Below, in pieces: positions 46,807-56,499 of a stretch of 64,000 bases of DNA (positions are counted from its first letter, which is position 1; every line of letters begins with the position of its first letter). The notes below the pieces were generated by a model. It was given only the letters and a program-made list of their open reading frames with translations, was not told where the DNA came from and made no database searches. The position numbers and the translations under genes are program-made. Source of the DNA: CAIYRG01 sp965247505 (GTDB lineage Bacteria; Pseudomonadota; Alphaproteobacteria; Micropepsales; Micropepsaceae); NCBI GenBank assembly GCA_965247505.1, contig OZ252020.1, positions 2,914,001 through 2,978,000 on the forward strand. The letters are read 5' to 3'.

Positions 46807-47124
46807 TGATCATTACTCTGGGATCATTGTTCTGGCCGCGAGAAAAATTGGGCCCTTTAGGTGCACCGGCAAGAATCCAGTCAAAAGCCTTTTTCTGTGA
46901 ATGAACTACCCGCCATTTGCCAAACTCTGCACACAAGCCCGATCAGCAGCAAGACCGCACGGCCATCGGAACGATGCCGCGGTCACGCCTAAAAACTGTT
47001 ACATCGCAGTTTTTCCCACATAAACCGCTGGTTGCTGGACAAATCTGATGTTCACAACAAGAAATTGAGCATAAACAATCAAATGTCCACCCTGGCTTTC
47101 CTGGATTTGAAGTTGTGGACGGCT
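46807..47124. other. Intergenic region before IS110 copy D
   Basis: AT-richer than its surroundings. No gene, clear hairpin or promoter identified. It ends where sequence shared with 55363 onward begins. Confidence 0.4.
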
Positions 47125-47964
47125 ATGCCCGCTTCTCTAATCGGCCATTGGGTGTCAAGCACTTTCAGACTTTCCACTGTTGCGGTTTCTATGTCTCTCG
47201 CGGGCTCGCGCTTCTCTTCGGAATCGGCACTTAAGGCCCTTCCATCATGGGGTTCGAAGACGAGGCGGAACAATCTTTCGGGCGGCCTTGCCATCGGACG
47301 GACGGCAGGTCCAAGCGGACATACGAACTCACCTCATCCATCGTCCCGCGAGGGACATCACTCCACCGCTTGGTGGAACCTAAATCCTCCTATCCTCTTT
47401 GATTGGCTTTGGCGCTCATGCCACTGCGCCTTCCCTTGTGCATTGGAACTCGGTGCCATCCATCCACATGCGGTGCATGACCACAGCCAGTCTGCGTGCC
47501 AGCGCCACGATCGCCTTCTTCATCCCGCGCTTCTTGGCGATCTTCATGGCCCAGGCCTTGAGCCAAGACCATCTTGTCGAACGCACCAGCATGATATGAG
47601 CCGCCTCGTAGAGCATCGCCCGCACCATCTCGTCCCCGCACTTCGATATTGCGCCGGATCGGTTGATCTCGCCCGATTGATATTTGGACGGCGTCAGCCC
47701 AAATGCCGCCCCAACCGCCTTGGAGTTTTTGAAGCGGGCCGGCACATCGACACTGGCGCGGAAGGTCAGAGCCACCACAGGGCCGACCCCAGGGATACTC
47801 ATCAGACGCCTGCAGACCTCATCGTCCCGCACGATGGCCAGCCAACTGCGGTGCAGGATGGCGAGCTGATCGCGAAGGACCCGCCGAACGATAAGAAGCG
47901 GTTTGGACCCTGCTGACGAAAGTGGAGACGTCCTGCGATAGGATTTTGATCGCAGGAGGTGCAA

Positions 47965-48261
47965 ATGTCGAAGCAGAATGGGAACAAGGGCCGGCGGTTT
48001 GATCGGGCCCTCAAGGAAGAAGCCGTCCGTCTTTTACAGACGAGCGGGCGCAGGCAGCGGCAGATAGCAGGAGATCTTGGGATCAGCGTCAGCGCGCTCG
48101 GCCGCTGGGTCGCAGAATTGCGTGAGGAGGATTTGCTTTCCGGTCCGCATGAGGATGCAGCGAAGGAGATTACCCGCCTACGCCGAGAGCGTGATCTGGC
48201 CCGTCAGGAACGTGATCTCCTAAAAAAAGCGCTGGCCTTCTTTGCCAGGGAAAGTCGATGA
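47965..48261 (+). CDS. IS3 copy D OrfA
   Basis: 98 residues; RALKEE replaces RAFKEE of copy A. Otherwise the same arrangement. Confidence 0.92.
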   Translation: MSKQNGNKGRRFDRALKEEAVRLLQTSGRRQRQIAGDLGISVSALGRWVAELREEDLLSGPHEDAAKEITRLRRERDLARQERDLLKKALAFFARESR

Positions 48262-49130
48262 GGTTCCGGTTCATCGACGCGGAGAGGGCCGGGTTGGCGA
48301 TGCCGATATTCCGCCTGTGCAGACTGCTGCAGGTCAGCGTCTCAGGCTTCTACGCTTGGCGCAATCGCGGCCCAAGCCAGCGACAGCTCGATGACATGGT
48401 TCTACTCGCCCATGTCCGGGCAGCCTTTCGGCGCAGCCGCGAGAGCTACGGTGCAGAGCGGGTCCATCACGAGCTTGCCGAGAATGGGATCGAGGTTGGA
48501 CGCCATAGGGTGGCTCGGCTGATGCGGGGAAATGGGTTGTCTCCAAAACGGAAACAGAAGTTCAAAAAGACGACGGACAGCCAGCACAACAAGGCCGTCG
48601 CATCGAACCTTCTCGACCAGAACTTCTCCGCCGAGGCACCCAACGAGAAATGGGCTGCCGACATCAGCTATATCTGGACGGCACAGGGCTGGCTGTACCT
48701 GGCCGTCATGCTCGACCTCTACTCCCGGCGCGTCATCGGCTGGGCCGTGGGCGCTCGCATGACCAACGACCTGCCGCTCAGGGCGCTTAACCGTGCTATC
48801 GGGCTGCGCCAACCTGGCGCCGGTGTGATCCACCATAGCGATCGGGGAAGCCAGTACTGCTCAGACGCATACCAGGCGCGCCTCGGTGAACTCGGTTTCC
48901 TCGCCTCAATGAGCGGTAAGGGAAATTGCTATGATAACGCCGTCGTCGAGACCTTCTTCAAAACCATCAAGTCAGAACTGATCTGGAGGACTGTGTTCAT
49001 GTCAAGAAGCCAAGCTGAAACTGCCATAGCCGGATACATCGACGGGTTCTATAATCCAGTCCGTCGGCACTCGACGCTGGACTTCACAAGCCCCGTCAAA
49101 TTCGAGGCAGAAGCAATGCAAACGGTGTAG
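48258..49130 (+). CDS. IS3 copy D OrfB
   Basis: 290 residues, intact DDE core. Two visible differences from copy A: RMTNDLPL for RMTSDLPL and HSTLDFTS for HSTRDFTS. Confidence 0.93.
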   Translation: MRFRFIDAERAGLAMPIFRLCRLLQVSVSGFYAWRNRGPSQRQLDDMVLLAHVRAAFRRSRESYGAERVHHELAENGIEVGRHRVARLMRGNGLSPKRKQKFKKTTDSQHNKAVASNLLDQNFSAEAPNEKWAADISYIWTAQGWLYLAVMLDLYSRRVIGWAVGARMTNDLPLRALNRAIGLRQPGAGVIHHSDRGSQYCSDAYQARLGELGFLASMSGKGNCYDNAVVETFFKTIKSELIWRTVFMSRSQAETAIAGYIDGFYNPVRRHSTLDFTSPVKFEAEAMQTV

Positions 49131-49644
49131 GGCGCCTCCACTTTTCCTGGATGGGTCCACCGGACGATAGAGCCCCGCCCGCATCATCTGCGCCACCCCC
49201 CGCGCATCGTTGCGGTCCGTCTTGTTGATCTGGGCCTTCAAGACCGCTCTCATATGCCGGGTCTCGACACAAATCGCCGGCAAGCCCGCTTCGGCAAGAG
49301 CACTGAAGAGCCATTGCGATAAGGGTCCGGCTTCCAATCCGATGCGCTTGAAGTGGTAGCTAGGGTTCGTCAGCACCGGAAGCAGCGCCTCCGGCTCGCT
49401 TGCCACCTTCACTTCCCGCACGATCTTGCCCGTGCCGTCCACAATACAGACGCTCGTCTCCTTGACCGATACGTCCAATCCGGCAAAATGTTCCATGCTG
49501 CGCTTCTCCTTGTTTGATGTTTGGGGCAGCAAAAACTGACCCCGTGCTAACATCAGTCTGAAGCGCAGCACCCACAATCGTCAGAGATAAGAGCGCCGGC
49601 CGATTACCCCATCTTTCGGGGGGTGAGCAGACTCTTGCACCGCA

Positions 49645-49999
49645 GCACGGAATGTCTTCTTTTGACTGCCGCCTCAACCGGTCGACGCAACACCTTGGCG
49701 CAAACGGAGGAGTCTGAGTTTGTGCTTACGAGCCAAAGGCATAGTCCGTGGTTCACCTTGCACGAGAAGCCTGGGCCGTGGAATCACTGCCAGCCCAGCT
49801 CCAATGGGAACGTCAAACGCCTGCTCTGATAACGCTTTCTGAAGAGTGCTGTGTTTTCGATCTATTCGCTCTCGCATCCGAGAAAAGTGGCCTGACGGCT
49901 CAAGAACGGTCCTGAAAGACTTTGAGGTTCTAACCCCCGGCAGAGAGGCCTGCCGCTAGTGTTGCGTTGATGCATTGAGACCGCAACCCAAAGCGGACA
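49645..49999 (-). repeat. Inverted copy of the 0.35-kb unit at 38471-38826
   Basis: Read on the minus strand it begins AATGTCCGCTTTGGGTTGCG, contains the identical 67-codon frame (49877-49674) and ends with a GACATTCC half. It follows IS110 copy D as the other unit precedes IS3 copy C. Confidence 0.8.
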
Positions 50000-50116
50000 T
50001 TTGTTGCGATGTAATCCTCTCAATGTTTTGATAGCATATGGAGGGTCTTTGAGCGTTCCGTTTTCAAGAGGGTGATCTTCCCCCGCGGATGGCTTGAGAG
50101 AATGTTTGCTCGTCTA

Positions 50117-51040
50117 TCAGAAATCTGGCGTATCGTCAGACGGAACGTACGCGTCCGGGTCAGAGTAAAACTGTTCCAGGTCGTAATAGTGGTCAATGTT
50201 TTCGGCGCATACGCGCTCTTTCCAGTCGGAGTGGCCTGCGTGCAAATAGGTGATCGTCGCAGACCAAGGTGTCGTAAAGACGCCTTGATCTTCGACCATG
50301 AATTCCAGTTGGATGCCGTGTCCCCTGTAGTCGGGATCCGGCGCGTTGTTGCCCACAAAACGCCAATCCTGCCTTGCGCGCTCGTGAGCCTCTTTAGCCT
50401 CATTGTAGTCGATCAGACGGTAGCGCTCGACCACATGCAGTGCCTCCGTGTAGGGCGTGCCGAAGCGGTCGATCATCCTATAGGGTCCGGTCTTTATTCC
50501 GACGGTGTCGATGACCAGCGTGTCGCCCTCATAATGGCCCACGGAATCTCCATGAAAACTGGGCACGACGTTTTCCGGATGGGTTCCATTAATCCGCACG
50601 CGCCGGTTGTCGAGGTCGTGAGGGTAAAGGAATGTGACAGCATCCGGTTCTTGGAGCATCCGCATCTCGAAGTTCCAGAAAATATAAGGCACCGGCTGGA
50701 TGAGGCATTGATTATCCGGGTCCGGAAATACCAAGCCCGTTCGCAAGATGTCCCCAAGCTCCCGTACAATTTCCGCGGCGTTCGGTTTCAAGATTGGGCT
50801 CGTGTGGTCACCGATGCGAAGCAAGTCGTTGGCCCGGCCGTCCGGCAGCCGTTCCACATTTCGTACCGGTCCGGGTCCGGTTAGCGGAGTTTCGAATCCG
50901 ACGAAGGGATGCATCCATATTCCCGAGAAATCCGCTATCGACGCGGCATCAAGGGACGGACGCTCTTGGGTGTGCGCCGCGCCTGCGAGCGCGGTGGCGT
51001 AAATGCTGGCTACAACAGCAATGATCGCAATTCTGTGCAC
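50117..51040 (-). CDS. Exported protein of unknown function (SGIWMHPFVGFE type)
   Basis: 307 residues with a signal peptide (cleaved near AHTQE, residue 25). The mature protein begins with DFSGIWMHPFVGFETPLTGP and has conserved-looking blocks DNQCLIQPVPYIFWNFEM, FHGDSVGHYEGDTLVIDTVG and EALHVVERYRLID. I recognise this as a family common in soil and marine proteobacteria and acidobacteria, rich in beta strands, without assigned function. Many paralogues lie near catabolic or transport genes. The gene stands alone, 260 bp from the divergent hydrolase. Confidence 0.75.
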   Translation of the reverse strand: MHRIAIIAVVASIYATALAGAAHTQERPSLDAASIADFSGIWMHPFVGFETPLTGPGPVRNVERLPDGRANDLLRIGDHTSPILKPNAAEIVRELGDILRTGLVFPDPDNQCLIQPVPYIFWNFEMRMLQEPDAVTFLYPHDLDNRRVRINGTHPENVVPSFHGDSVGHYEGDTLVIDTVGIKTGPYRMIDRFGTPYTEALHVVERYRLIDYNEAKEAHERARQDWRFVGNNAPDPDYRGHGIQLEFMVEDQGVFTTPWSATITYLHAGHSDWKERVCAENIDHYYDLEQFYSDPDAYVPSDDTPDF

Positions 51041-51301
51041 CGTGAATGCCTCCCCGAATTCCCGAATTTAACCGATCTCCTACGCGATTGCCAATGAACC
51101 TGCCCCATTTAAGCCGGGGCACATCAAGGACAAAGTCCGCTTTTAGGGGCAAGGCCGACTCTCACGGCGCAGCCTGGGATGTCCGCTATTGCGCGCCGAC
51201 GCCTTTCCTTTTCGGCGGCTCTTTCCGCCTACCTGGTTGCTACTGCGGCGCTCACGGCTCCGGCCGTATGCTCTCACGCGCTTACCAAAGGAGGCGACCT
51301 T

Positions 51302-52057
51302 ATGACGAAGGCGATCAGTTTCATGCGGATGCCTTTGAAAGTGGCCCTGGCGGGTGTGGCCCTAGTTTCGTCGATCGTGTTCGCCGGCGTGCCGGCGAAA
51401 GCTAGCGTGTTGGAACAGACGAAGGAGGTCGCCGACGTCGAAGTTTCCTACAAACTCGTACTGCCGGACGGCTATGACGCGACCAAGGCATCTCCGGCGA
51501 TTATCGCGTTTGGTGGTGGTCGGCAGACGATGCGCACCGTTGACAGGATCCTGACCCGCAACTTTCAAGCCGAGGCTGAGAAGCGCGGATACATCGTCGT
51601 GGCGCTGGCCGCCCCCGATGGCCAGCTATACTTCGAGGATGGCGCGCGGATCTTTCCGGAACTCTTGGAGATGATCCTCGCAGACTACGAGATCGAGGGC
51701 GGGAAGTTCCACATCGCGGGGGTTTCCAATGGCGGTATCGCGGCGCTACACATCGCGGCTGCCAATCCTCAATATTTCCTCCCAGTCACCGCATTCCCCG
51801 GATTCATGTGGGAGTCGACGCTGGCCAAGCTTCAGGCGATCTCGAAGATGTGCGTCTTCATGTATGTCGGCGAAAACGACCGATACCGCTGGCACGACGA
51901 GATGAAGAGCGAGGTGGAGTTCTTGCGCGCGAATGGATCCGTCGCGCGCTACACCGTCGAGGAAGGGCAGCCGCACCGGCTAGATACGCTTGCTGGCGCG
52001 AACGCCAGCCGGCTCTTCGACGGCTTCGAGGAGACGAAGAACGGTTGCTCCAGGTAA
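51302..52057 (+). CDS. Exported alpha/beta hydrolase, esterase/PHB-depolymerase-like
   Basis: 251 residues from the ATG at 51302, chosen for the strong AAAGGAGG site 8 bp ahead; an upstream ATG at 51179 lies in a palindrome copy. A signal peptide (about 1-32, ending PAKAS) is present. The hydrolase fold shows the nucleophile elbow GVSNGG, an acidic residue in YVGENDRY and a terminal histidine in EEGQPHRLDT as a plausible triad. The substrate could be a small ester or polyester; the protein resembles the PhaZ/LpqC-type serine hydrolases. Confidence 0.85.
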   Translation: MTKAISFMRMPLKVALAGVALVSSIVFAGVPAKASVLEQTKEVADVEVSYKLVLPDGYDATKASPAIIAFGGGRQTMRTVDRILTRNFQAEAEKRGYIVVALAAPDGQLYFEDGARIFPELLEMILADYEIEGGKFHIAGVSNGGIAALHIAAANPQYFLPVTAFPGFMWESTLAKLQAISKMCVFMYVGENDRYRWHDEMKSEVEFLRANGSVARYTVEEGQPHRLDTLAGANASRLFDGFEETKNGCSR

Positions 52058-52200
52058 TTTCAAGCCGTCAATCGCCGAACAGCTGACTTGCGGCCGGAAG
52101 CGAACAAGGCGCGCGGAATTGATGACGGCAATTCGTTGCCCGGGAACAGTCGTTGTGGAGCCCATTCACCCTATCAAATGAGCCCTTAGCGAGTTTTCCA

Positions 52201-52262
52201 GTGTCCGCTCTTGGGGGCAAAGCAGACATTCCAGAGTCTGCTCTTACACCAAACGCAGATCC
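52201..52262. repeat. Two copies of the dispersed palindrome
   Basis: TGTCCGCTCTTGGGGGCAAA then GCAGACATT (52202-52230), followed by a diverged second copy (52235-52262). Confidence 0.75.
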
Positions 52263-52274
52263 TTAGCCTTGCCC

Positions 52275-53651
52275 CTATGGCTGCGCGAGCCATGTCAGCG
52301 CGGCGAGCAACCCTCCGGCCACCTCACGCGGCTTTTCAATAACCCCTTGATGGGTCAGCAGGAGATCGAAAACCATTACCCGGATCGGAATGTCGGGATT
52401 TTCCCTGCGGAACTCTTCGGCCACCCGAAATTCTCGCGACATTAACGGATCTGGGGGCGTCCAGTGGCCGTCATCCAGCCCGCCCACCGTCCAGATCATC
52501 CGTCTATATCCGGTAAGTGGCGAGCGCATGGTGGAAAACAAATCTGCAATCACCTCGTCCGGCGTAACGCCGAGCGCATTGCCCTCAAGGGCCTGCCGGA
52601 TTTGTGCGGCGATATGATCGCGGAGATTGGCAGCGCCCTGATGCTCCATATCCTGCAAAACATGCTTGAACCCCGGGATGCGGCGTTGCTCCAAACCGAA
52701 CCAGCGCTCGGACATCTCTTTTCGCGAATCCTCTGGGTCCCAAACCGGGTTCAGAGGGCCGAGATAGCCGCCCGCCAAACCGCTCGCTGGGCGTTCGCGC
52801 AGCTCCCAAATGTCGAGATAGTCATCGACGGTTCTGGGTCCGCGGAACTCCACCATCGAATTTAGTCTTGCCGGCCCGCCTGTGGCCCAGCCGAGCGAAA
52901 GGCCCTGCATGCGTTCGGCCAGAGAGGAGTTTTTCAAAATGAACTGAAGCTCGCCTCCGGTAGAATGGCCGACAATGACGATCGGGCCGGAGATGACACT
53001 ATTCACCAGTTCCTCCACCCCGTCGGCGACGAGTTGGAATGTATAGATCGCATTGCGAATCTTGGCCTCTTCAGCGCTGACATCGCGGTCCAACAAATAA
53101 CCGGGAATGCGCTTGACGTAGTCCTGTTCCGTCCAGCCGCCATGTCGATAGCGGCCCGGAATTGTTATCAGCAGCACCGGAATCTTCTGCGCGAGGTACT
53201 GTCCCACGCCGGCATTGTTCAGCGGATCCAAAAACCAATAATGCCAGTTCCAATTGCCGCCATGAATGATCACGAGCGTAGGCATGTCGGGCAGAGGGTC
53301 ATTCGGGACCAAATGAAGGCCCGGAATGTCCCAGTCCAAATTATATTTGCTGAAGCGTATCTCGTGCCACTTGGCTGTATAGCCGAGTGTATCCGCCGGA
53401 AGATCTTCCAGGCTCCGCGGATCGATTGCGCTACCCAGAGCCTCATCCGCCAGTTTCTTGACTTGCAATCCGCCATCGGGAAGGTCCCAGCCGAGCTGTT
53501 CAAACAATTCCCCGGAAACCAAATGGTAGGGCTGAGCCTGCTCCAGCATCTCTATGATGGTTTCTTCCGGCGTAGTTTGCGCAGCCGCCGTCCATAGCGG
53601 CGTGGCTAAGAACGCCAATCCCACCCACAGAGTCAGTTTAAGTTTCCGCAT
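52275..53651 (-). CDS. Exported alpha/beta hydrolase
   Basis: 458 residues with a signal peptide (1-24, ending TAAAQ). The oxyanion-hole motif IIHGGNWNWHYWF (about 151-163) and the nucleophile elbow VGHSTGG (about 241) identify a serine hydrolase; an acid and a histidine (GGLDDGHWTPP) follow late in the chain. The long N-terminal region before the core is unusual. It may act on esters or lactones in the periplasm. It is divergent from the intradiol dioxygenase gene, about 325 bp away. Confidence 0.82.
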   Translation of the reverse strand: MRKLKLTLWVGLAFLATPLWTAAAQTTPEETIIEMLEQAQPYHLVSGELFEQLGWDLPDGGLQVKKLADEALGSAIDPRSLEDLPADTLGYTAKWHEIRFSKYNLDWDIPGLHLVPNDPLPDMPTLVIIHGGNWNWHYWFLDPLNNAGVGQYLAQKIPVLLITIPGRYRHGGWTEQDYVKRIPGYLLDRDVSAEEAKIRNAIYTFQLVADGVEELVNSVISGPIVIVGHSTGGELQFILKNSSLAERMQGLSLGWATGGPARLNSMVEFRGPRTVDDYLDIWELRERPASGLAGGYLGPLNPVWDPEDSRKEMSERWFGLEQRRIPGFKHVLQDMEHQGAANLRDHIAAQIRQALEGNALGVTPDEVIADLFSTMRSPLTGYRRMIWTVGGLDDGHWTPPDPLMSREFRVAEEFRRENPDIPIRVMVFDLLLTHQGVIEKPREVAGGLLAALTWLAQP

Positions 53652-53781
53652 GTGTTTTTCTCTCTCCAGGTCTGGGCGCTTGCAGCCTCAAAGCTATGCA
53701 CGCTCAGCCGTCAAAACACTCACCGGAAAATGGCGGAGTTATCTTCGGTGCATTCCTAGATTTGCTAAACAGCTCATATCC

Positions 53782-53937
53782 ATGAGCGATTATCAAGACC
53801 AACAGCTCGTCTTTGAGCCTGGCGAGAATCTGGGTGCCAATGGGGAGATTGTCCTTAGTGGAATCCGCGGGGAAAAAGACCGAAGGCCGGCCGCTGAGGG
53901 AAAATCCGATGGGGACACCAGGGCAAGCACGGAGTAA
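53782..53937 (+). CDS. Possible small protein, 51 residues
   Basis: MSDYQDQQLVFEPGENLGAN followed by a charged tail, ending TAA at 53935-53937. No strong ribosome site and no recognised motif. It lies in the 324-bp gap between the divergent hydrolase and dioxygenase genes and may be chance. Confidence 0.25.
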   Translation: MSDYQDQQLVFEPGENLGANGEIVLSGIRGEKDRRPAAEGKSDGDTRASTE

Positions 53938-53975
53938 GCTAGAGCTGTGTTAAGTTCAGCCCAGGGGTCGTGAAG

Positions 53976-54581
53976 ATGTCAGCGAACAAGATACTTAACC
54001 GCCGTTCCATGCTTGGGAGCGCCGTCGCCGTTGGTGGGCTTAGTCTTACCTCGCGTTTTTCTCGGCAAGCTTCCGCGCAGGATCTTGTGCCGACCCCGCA
54101 ATGCCTTGACGCCAGTGATCCGACGCCGGACGGCGGTGAAGGGCCATACTACATCCCGCGTTCGCCGGAGAGGGCCGATCTCGTTGAAAATGGTTCTGAC
54201 GCGCAAATTGTCGAGCTCCAAGGCCAGGTATTGTCGCGTTCTTGCCGTCCGGTGGCAAATGCTTTGCTCGATCTTTGGCAGGCTAACGAGCACGGAGACT
54301 ATGACAATTCAGGGTTTCGTTACCGCGCTCATATCTTTTCCGACGAACAAGGACAGTATCGGTTTCGGACAGTCCTTCCCGGTCTCTATGAGACGCGCAC
54401 CCGTCACTTTCATATGAAGGTGCAGGCGCCCGAAAGCAGCCTGCTGACGACGCAACTTTATTTTCCAGACGAAATGCGAAACAGATATGATTCGGCGTTT
54501 ATGCCGGAACTTGTAATGCGCGTCTCGGAAACGCCCCATGCTCTGACGACGCGTTTCGTTTTTATTCTCGATCTCGTGTAA
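53976..54581 (+). CDS. Tat-exported intradiol ring-cleavage dioxygenase-like protein
   Basis: 201 residues from the ATG at 53976; a GTG at 53970 is possible. A twin-arginine-type signal (N8-R9-R10-S-M-L) ends near QASAQ (residue 35). The dioxygenase fold is marked by GEGPYYIP, LQGQVLSRSCRPVANALLDL and WQANEHGDYDN. Candidate iron ligands are Tyr109, Tyr138, His144 and His146 (PGLYETRTRHFH). Classical members open catechol or protocatechuate; exported relatives are known but their substrates are less clear. The catalytic set appears complete. No other ring-cleavage gene is adjacent. Confidence 0.87.
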   Translation: MSANKILNRRSMLGSAVAVGGLSLTSRFSRQASAQDLVPTPQCLDASDPTPDGGEGPYYIPRSPERADLVENGSDAQIVELQGQVLSRSCRPVANALLDLWQANEHGDYDNSGFRYRAHIFSDEQGQYRFRTVLPGLYETRTRHFHMKVQAPESSLLTTQLYFPDEMRNRYDSAFMPELVMRVSETPHALTTRFVFILDLV

Positions 54582-54649
54582 TAATTCGCGCGCTTGTACG
54601 TAACCTCGCAAGCTGACCGGCTCTATTTGTACAAGCGATTTCAGTAGCG

Positions 54650-54680
54650 AAGGTCGGCTTTTGACTCAAAGCAGACATTG
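54650..54680. repeat. Dispersed palindrome copy
   Basis: AAGGTCGGCTTTTGACTCAA then AGCAGACATTG, between the dioxygenase and the HEAT-like pseudogene. Confidence 0.75.
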
Positions 54681-54767
54681 CCTTCCATAACACCTGGCGC
54701 AATAAAATCGGGTTGGCATCGTTGGAATGCTGCAGACTGTACATATGAACGCAGGGCGCGACTAATT

Positions 54768-55254
54768 ATGCAAATCGCATGGGACACGTTTCGCGGGACA
54801 TTGGTCAGCCTTCTGGTCGTTGGGCATCTTGCGTTGTTTTCTGCCCATGCCGCGGACGCCGACGATTTGTCCGAACGTGCTATTGTATTAGTGGGCGAAG
54901 TCAATTTGGAGCAGAATGAAACGCGCAAAGTCGAACTAATCCAAGAATTCGCATTATATATGGTTGAGCACTATTCGCCGGATGTAGATGTAAATGATGA
55001 TGAAATTGCTTCGCTTACATCGCTTCTTGATGACGAAAGTCTTCACGTACAGGCTGCGTCTGCGCGAGTAATTGGTTTTTTTTGGTGAGCGCGCTAGCAG
55101 CGCTATACCTGCTCTTGAAGAAGCATTACTGCGTGCCGAAGCGCAGAAGCAAAAACTGGTAGACGAGTATCGCGTGTTGGTCAGGATAGGCGGGGACGAT
55201 ATCATAAGGCGCGCGTTATGGCTGGTACGCGGAATGCCAGAGCTACAGAATTAG
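54768..55254 (+). pseudogene. Exported HEAT-like protein with homopolymer frameshift
   Basis: From the ATG at 54768 a signal peptide (to about AHAAD) leads into a helical protein (LIQEFALYMVEHYSPDVDVN, LTSLLDDESLHVQAASARVI). At a run of eight T (55076-55083) the frame shifts: in the original frame a TGA follows at 55086-55088, while the next frame continues FGERASSAIPALEEALLRAE to a stop at 55252-55254. Seven T would restore one protein of about 161 residues resembling a short HEAT-repeat protein. Confidence 0.7.
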
Positions 55255-56202
55255 CGGAGCTCCGCTTTTCAGCGTCCCGTCTGATGGGGGGGGTGGAAAC
55301 CGAGCGTTTTACGGTGGATGTCCGCTCTTGGCACCAAGCAGGCATTGTTGCAGCACGCCTAAATGCCCGCTTCTCTAATCGGCCATTGGGTGTCAAGCAC
55401 TTTCAGACTTTCCACTGTTGCGGTTTCTATGTCTCTCGCGGGCTCGCGCTTCTCTTCGGAATCGGCACTTAAGGCCCTTCCATCATGGGGTTCGAAGACG
55501 AGGCGGAACAATCTTTCGGGCGGCCTTGCCATCGGACGGACGGCAGGTCCAAGCGGACATACGAACTCACCTCATCCATCGTCCCGCGAGGGACATCACT
55601 CCACCGCTTGGTGGAACCTAAATCCTCCTATCCTCTTTGATTAGCTTTGGCGCTCATGCCACTGCGCCTTCCCTTGTGCATTGGAACTCGGTGCCATCCA
55701 TCCACATGCGGTGCATGACCACAGCCATTCTGCGTGCCAGCGCCACGATCGCCTTCTTCATCCCGCGCTTCTTGGCGATCTTTATGGCCCAGGCCTTGAG
55801 CCAAGACCATCTTGTCGAACGCACCAGCATGATATGAGCCGCCTCGTAGAGCATCGCCCGCACCATCTCGTCCCCGCACTTCGATATTGCGCCGGATCGG
55901 TTGATCTCGCCCGATTGATATTTGGACGGCGTCAGCCCAAATGCCGCCCCAACCGCCTTGGAGTTTTTGAAGCGGGCCGGCACATCGACACTGGCGCGGA
56001 AGGTCAGAGCCACCACAGGGCCGACCCCAGGGATACTCATCAGACGCCTGCAGACCTCATCGTCCCGCACGATGGCCAGCAAACTGCGGTGCAGGATGGC
56101 GAGCTGATCGCGAAGGACCCGCCGAACGATAAGAAGCGGTTTGGACCCTGCTGACGAAAGTGGAGACGTCCTGCGATAGGATTTTGATCGCAGGAGGTGC
56201 AA

Positions 56203-56499
56203 ATGTCGAAGCAGAATGGGAACAAGGGCCGGCGGTTTGATCGGGCCTTCAAGGAAGAAGCCGTCCGTCTTTTACAGACGAGCGGGCGCAGGCAGCGGCA
56301 GATAGCAGGAGATCTTGGGATCAGCGTCAGCGCGCTCGGCCGCTGGGTCGCAGAATTGCGTGAGGAGGATTTGCTTTCCGGTCCGCATGAGGATGCAGCG
56401 AAGGAGATTACCCGTCTACGCCGAGAACGTGATCTGGCCCGTCAGGAACGTGATCTCCTAAAAAAAGCGCTGGCCTTCTTTGCCAGGGAAAGTCGATGA
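56203..56499 (+). CDS. IS3 copy E OrfA
   Basis: 98 residues with the same protein sequence as copy A. Confidence 0.93.
   Translation: MSKQNGNKGRRFDRAFKEEAVRLLQTSGRRQRQIAGDLGISVSALGRWVAELREEDLLSGPHEDAAKEITRLRRERDLARQERDLLKKALAFFARESR

Larger units (their letters stand above)
47904..49159 (+). mobile_element. IS3-family element copy D, 1256 bp
   Basis: Ends as in copy A. No target duplication: GTT on the left, CCG on the right. The left junction is the same nucleotide as in copy E. Confidence 0.95.
47416..49496 (-). pseudogene. IS110 transposase copy D, split and deleted
   Basis: The N-terminal part (49496-49160, to AGLYRPV) and the C-terminal part (47903-47416, from PLLIVRRVLRDQ to CTREGAVA) flank IS3 copy D. 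About 80 codons present in copy B are missing between them, so insertion was accompanied by a deletion. The C-terminal transposase_20 domain with the catalytic-serine region (QSGEINRSGAISKCGDEMVR) is intact. Confidence 0.9.
47135..49613 (-). mobile_element. IS110-family element (copy D), interrupted by IS3 copy D
   Basis: Borders inferred by comparison with the copy at 55373-57990: both share the outer left segment and stop at the same points, where halves of the dispersed palindrome begin (ATGCCCGCTT on the left, TCGGGGGGTGAGCAGAC on the right). About 280 bp of 3' non-coding sequence and 120 bp of 5' non-coding sequence surround the transposase. No inverted repeats, as usual for IS110. Confidence 0.75.

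Noticed and set aside
38835..49159. Composite transposon bounded by IS3 copies C and D
   Set aside because: No outer target duplication, copy C is inactive, and D sits inside an IS110 element; inversion between repeats explains the layout better.
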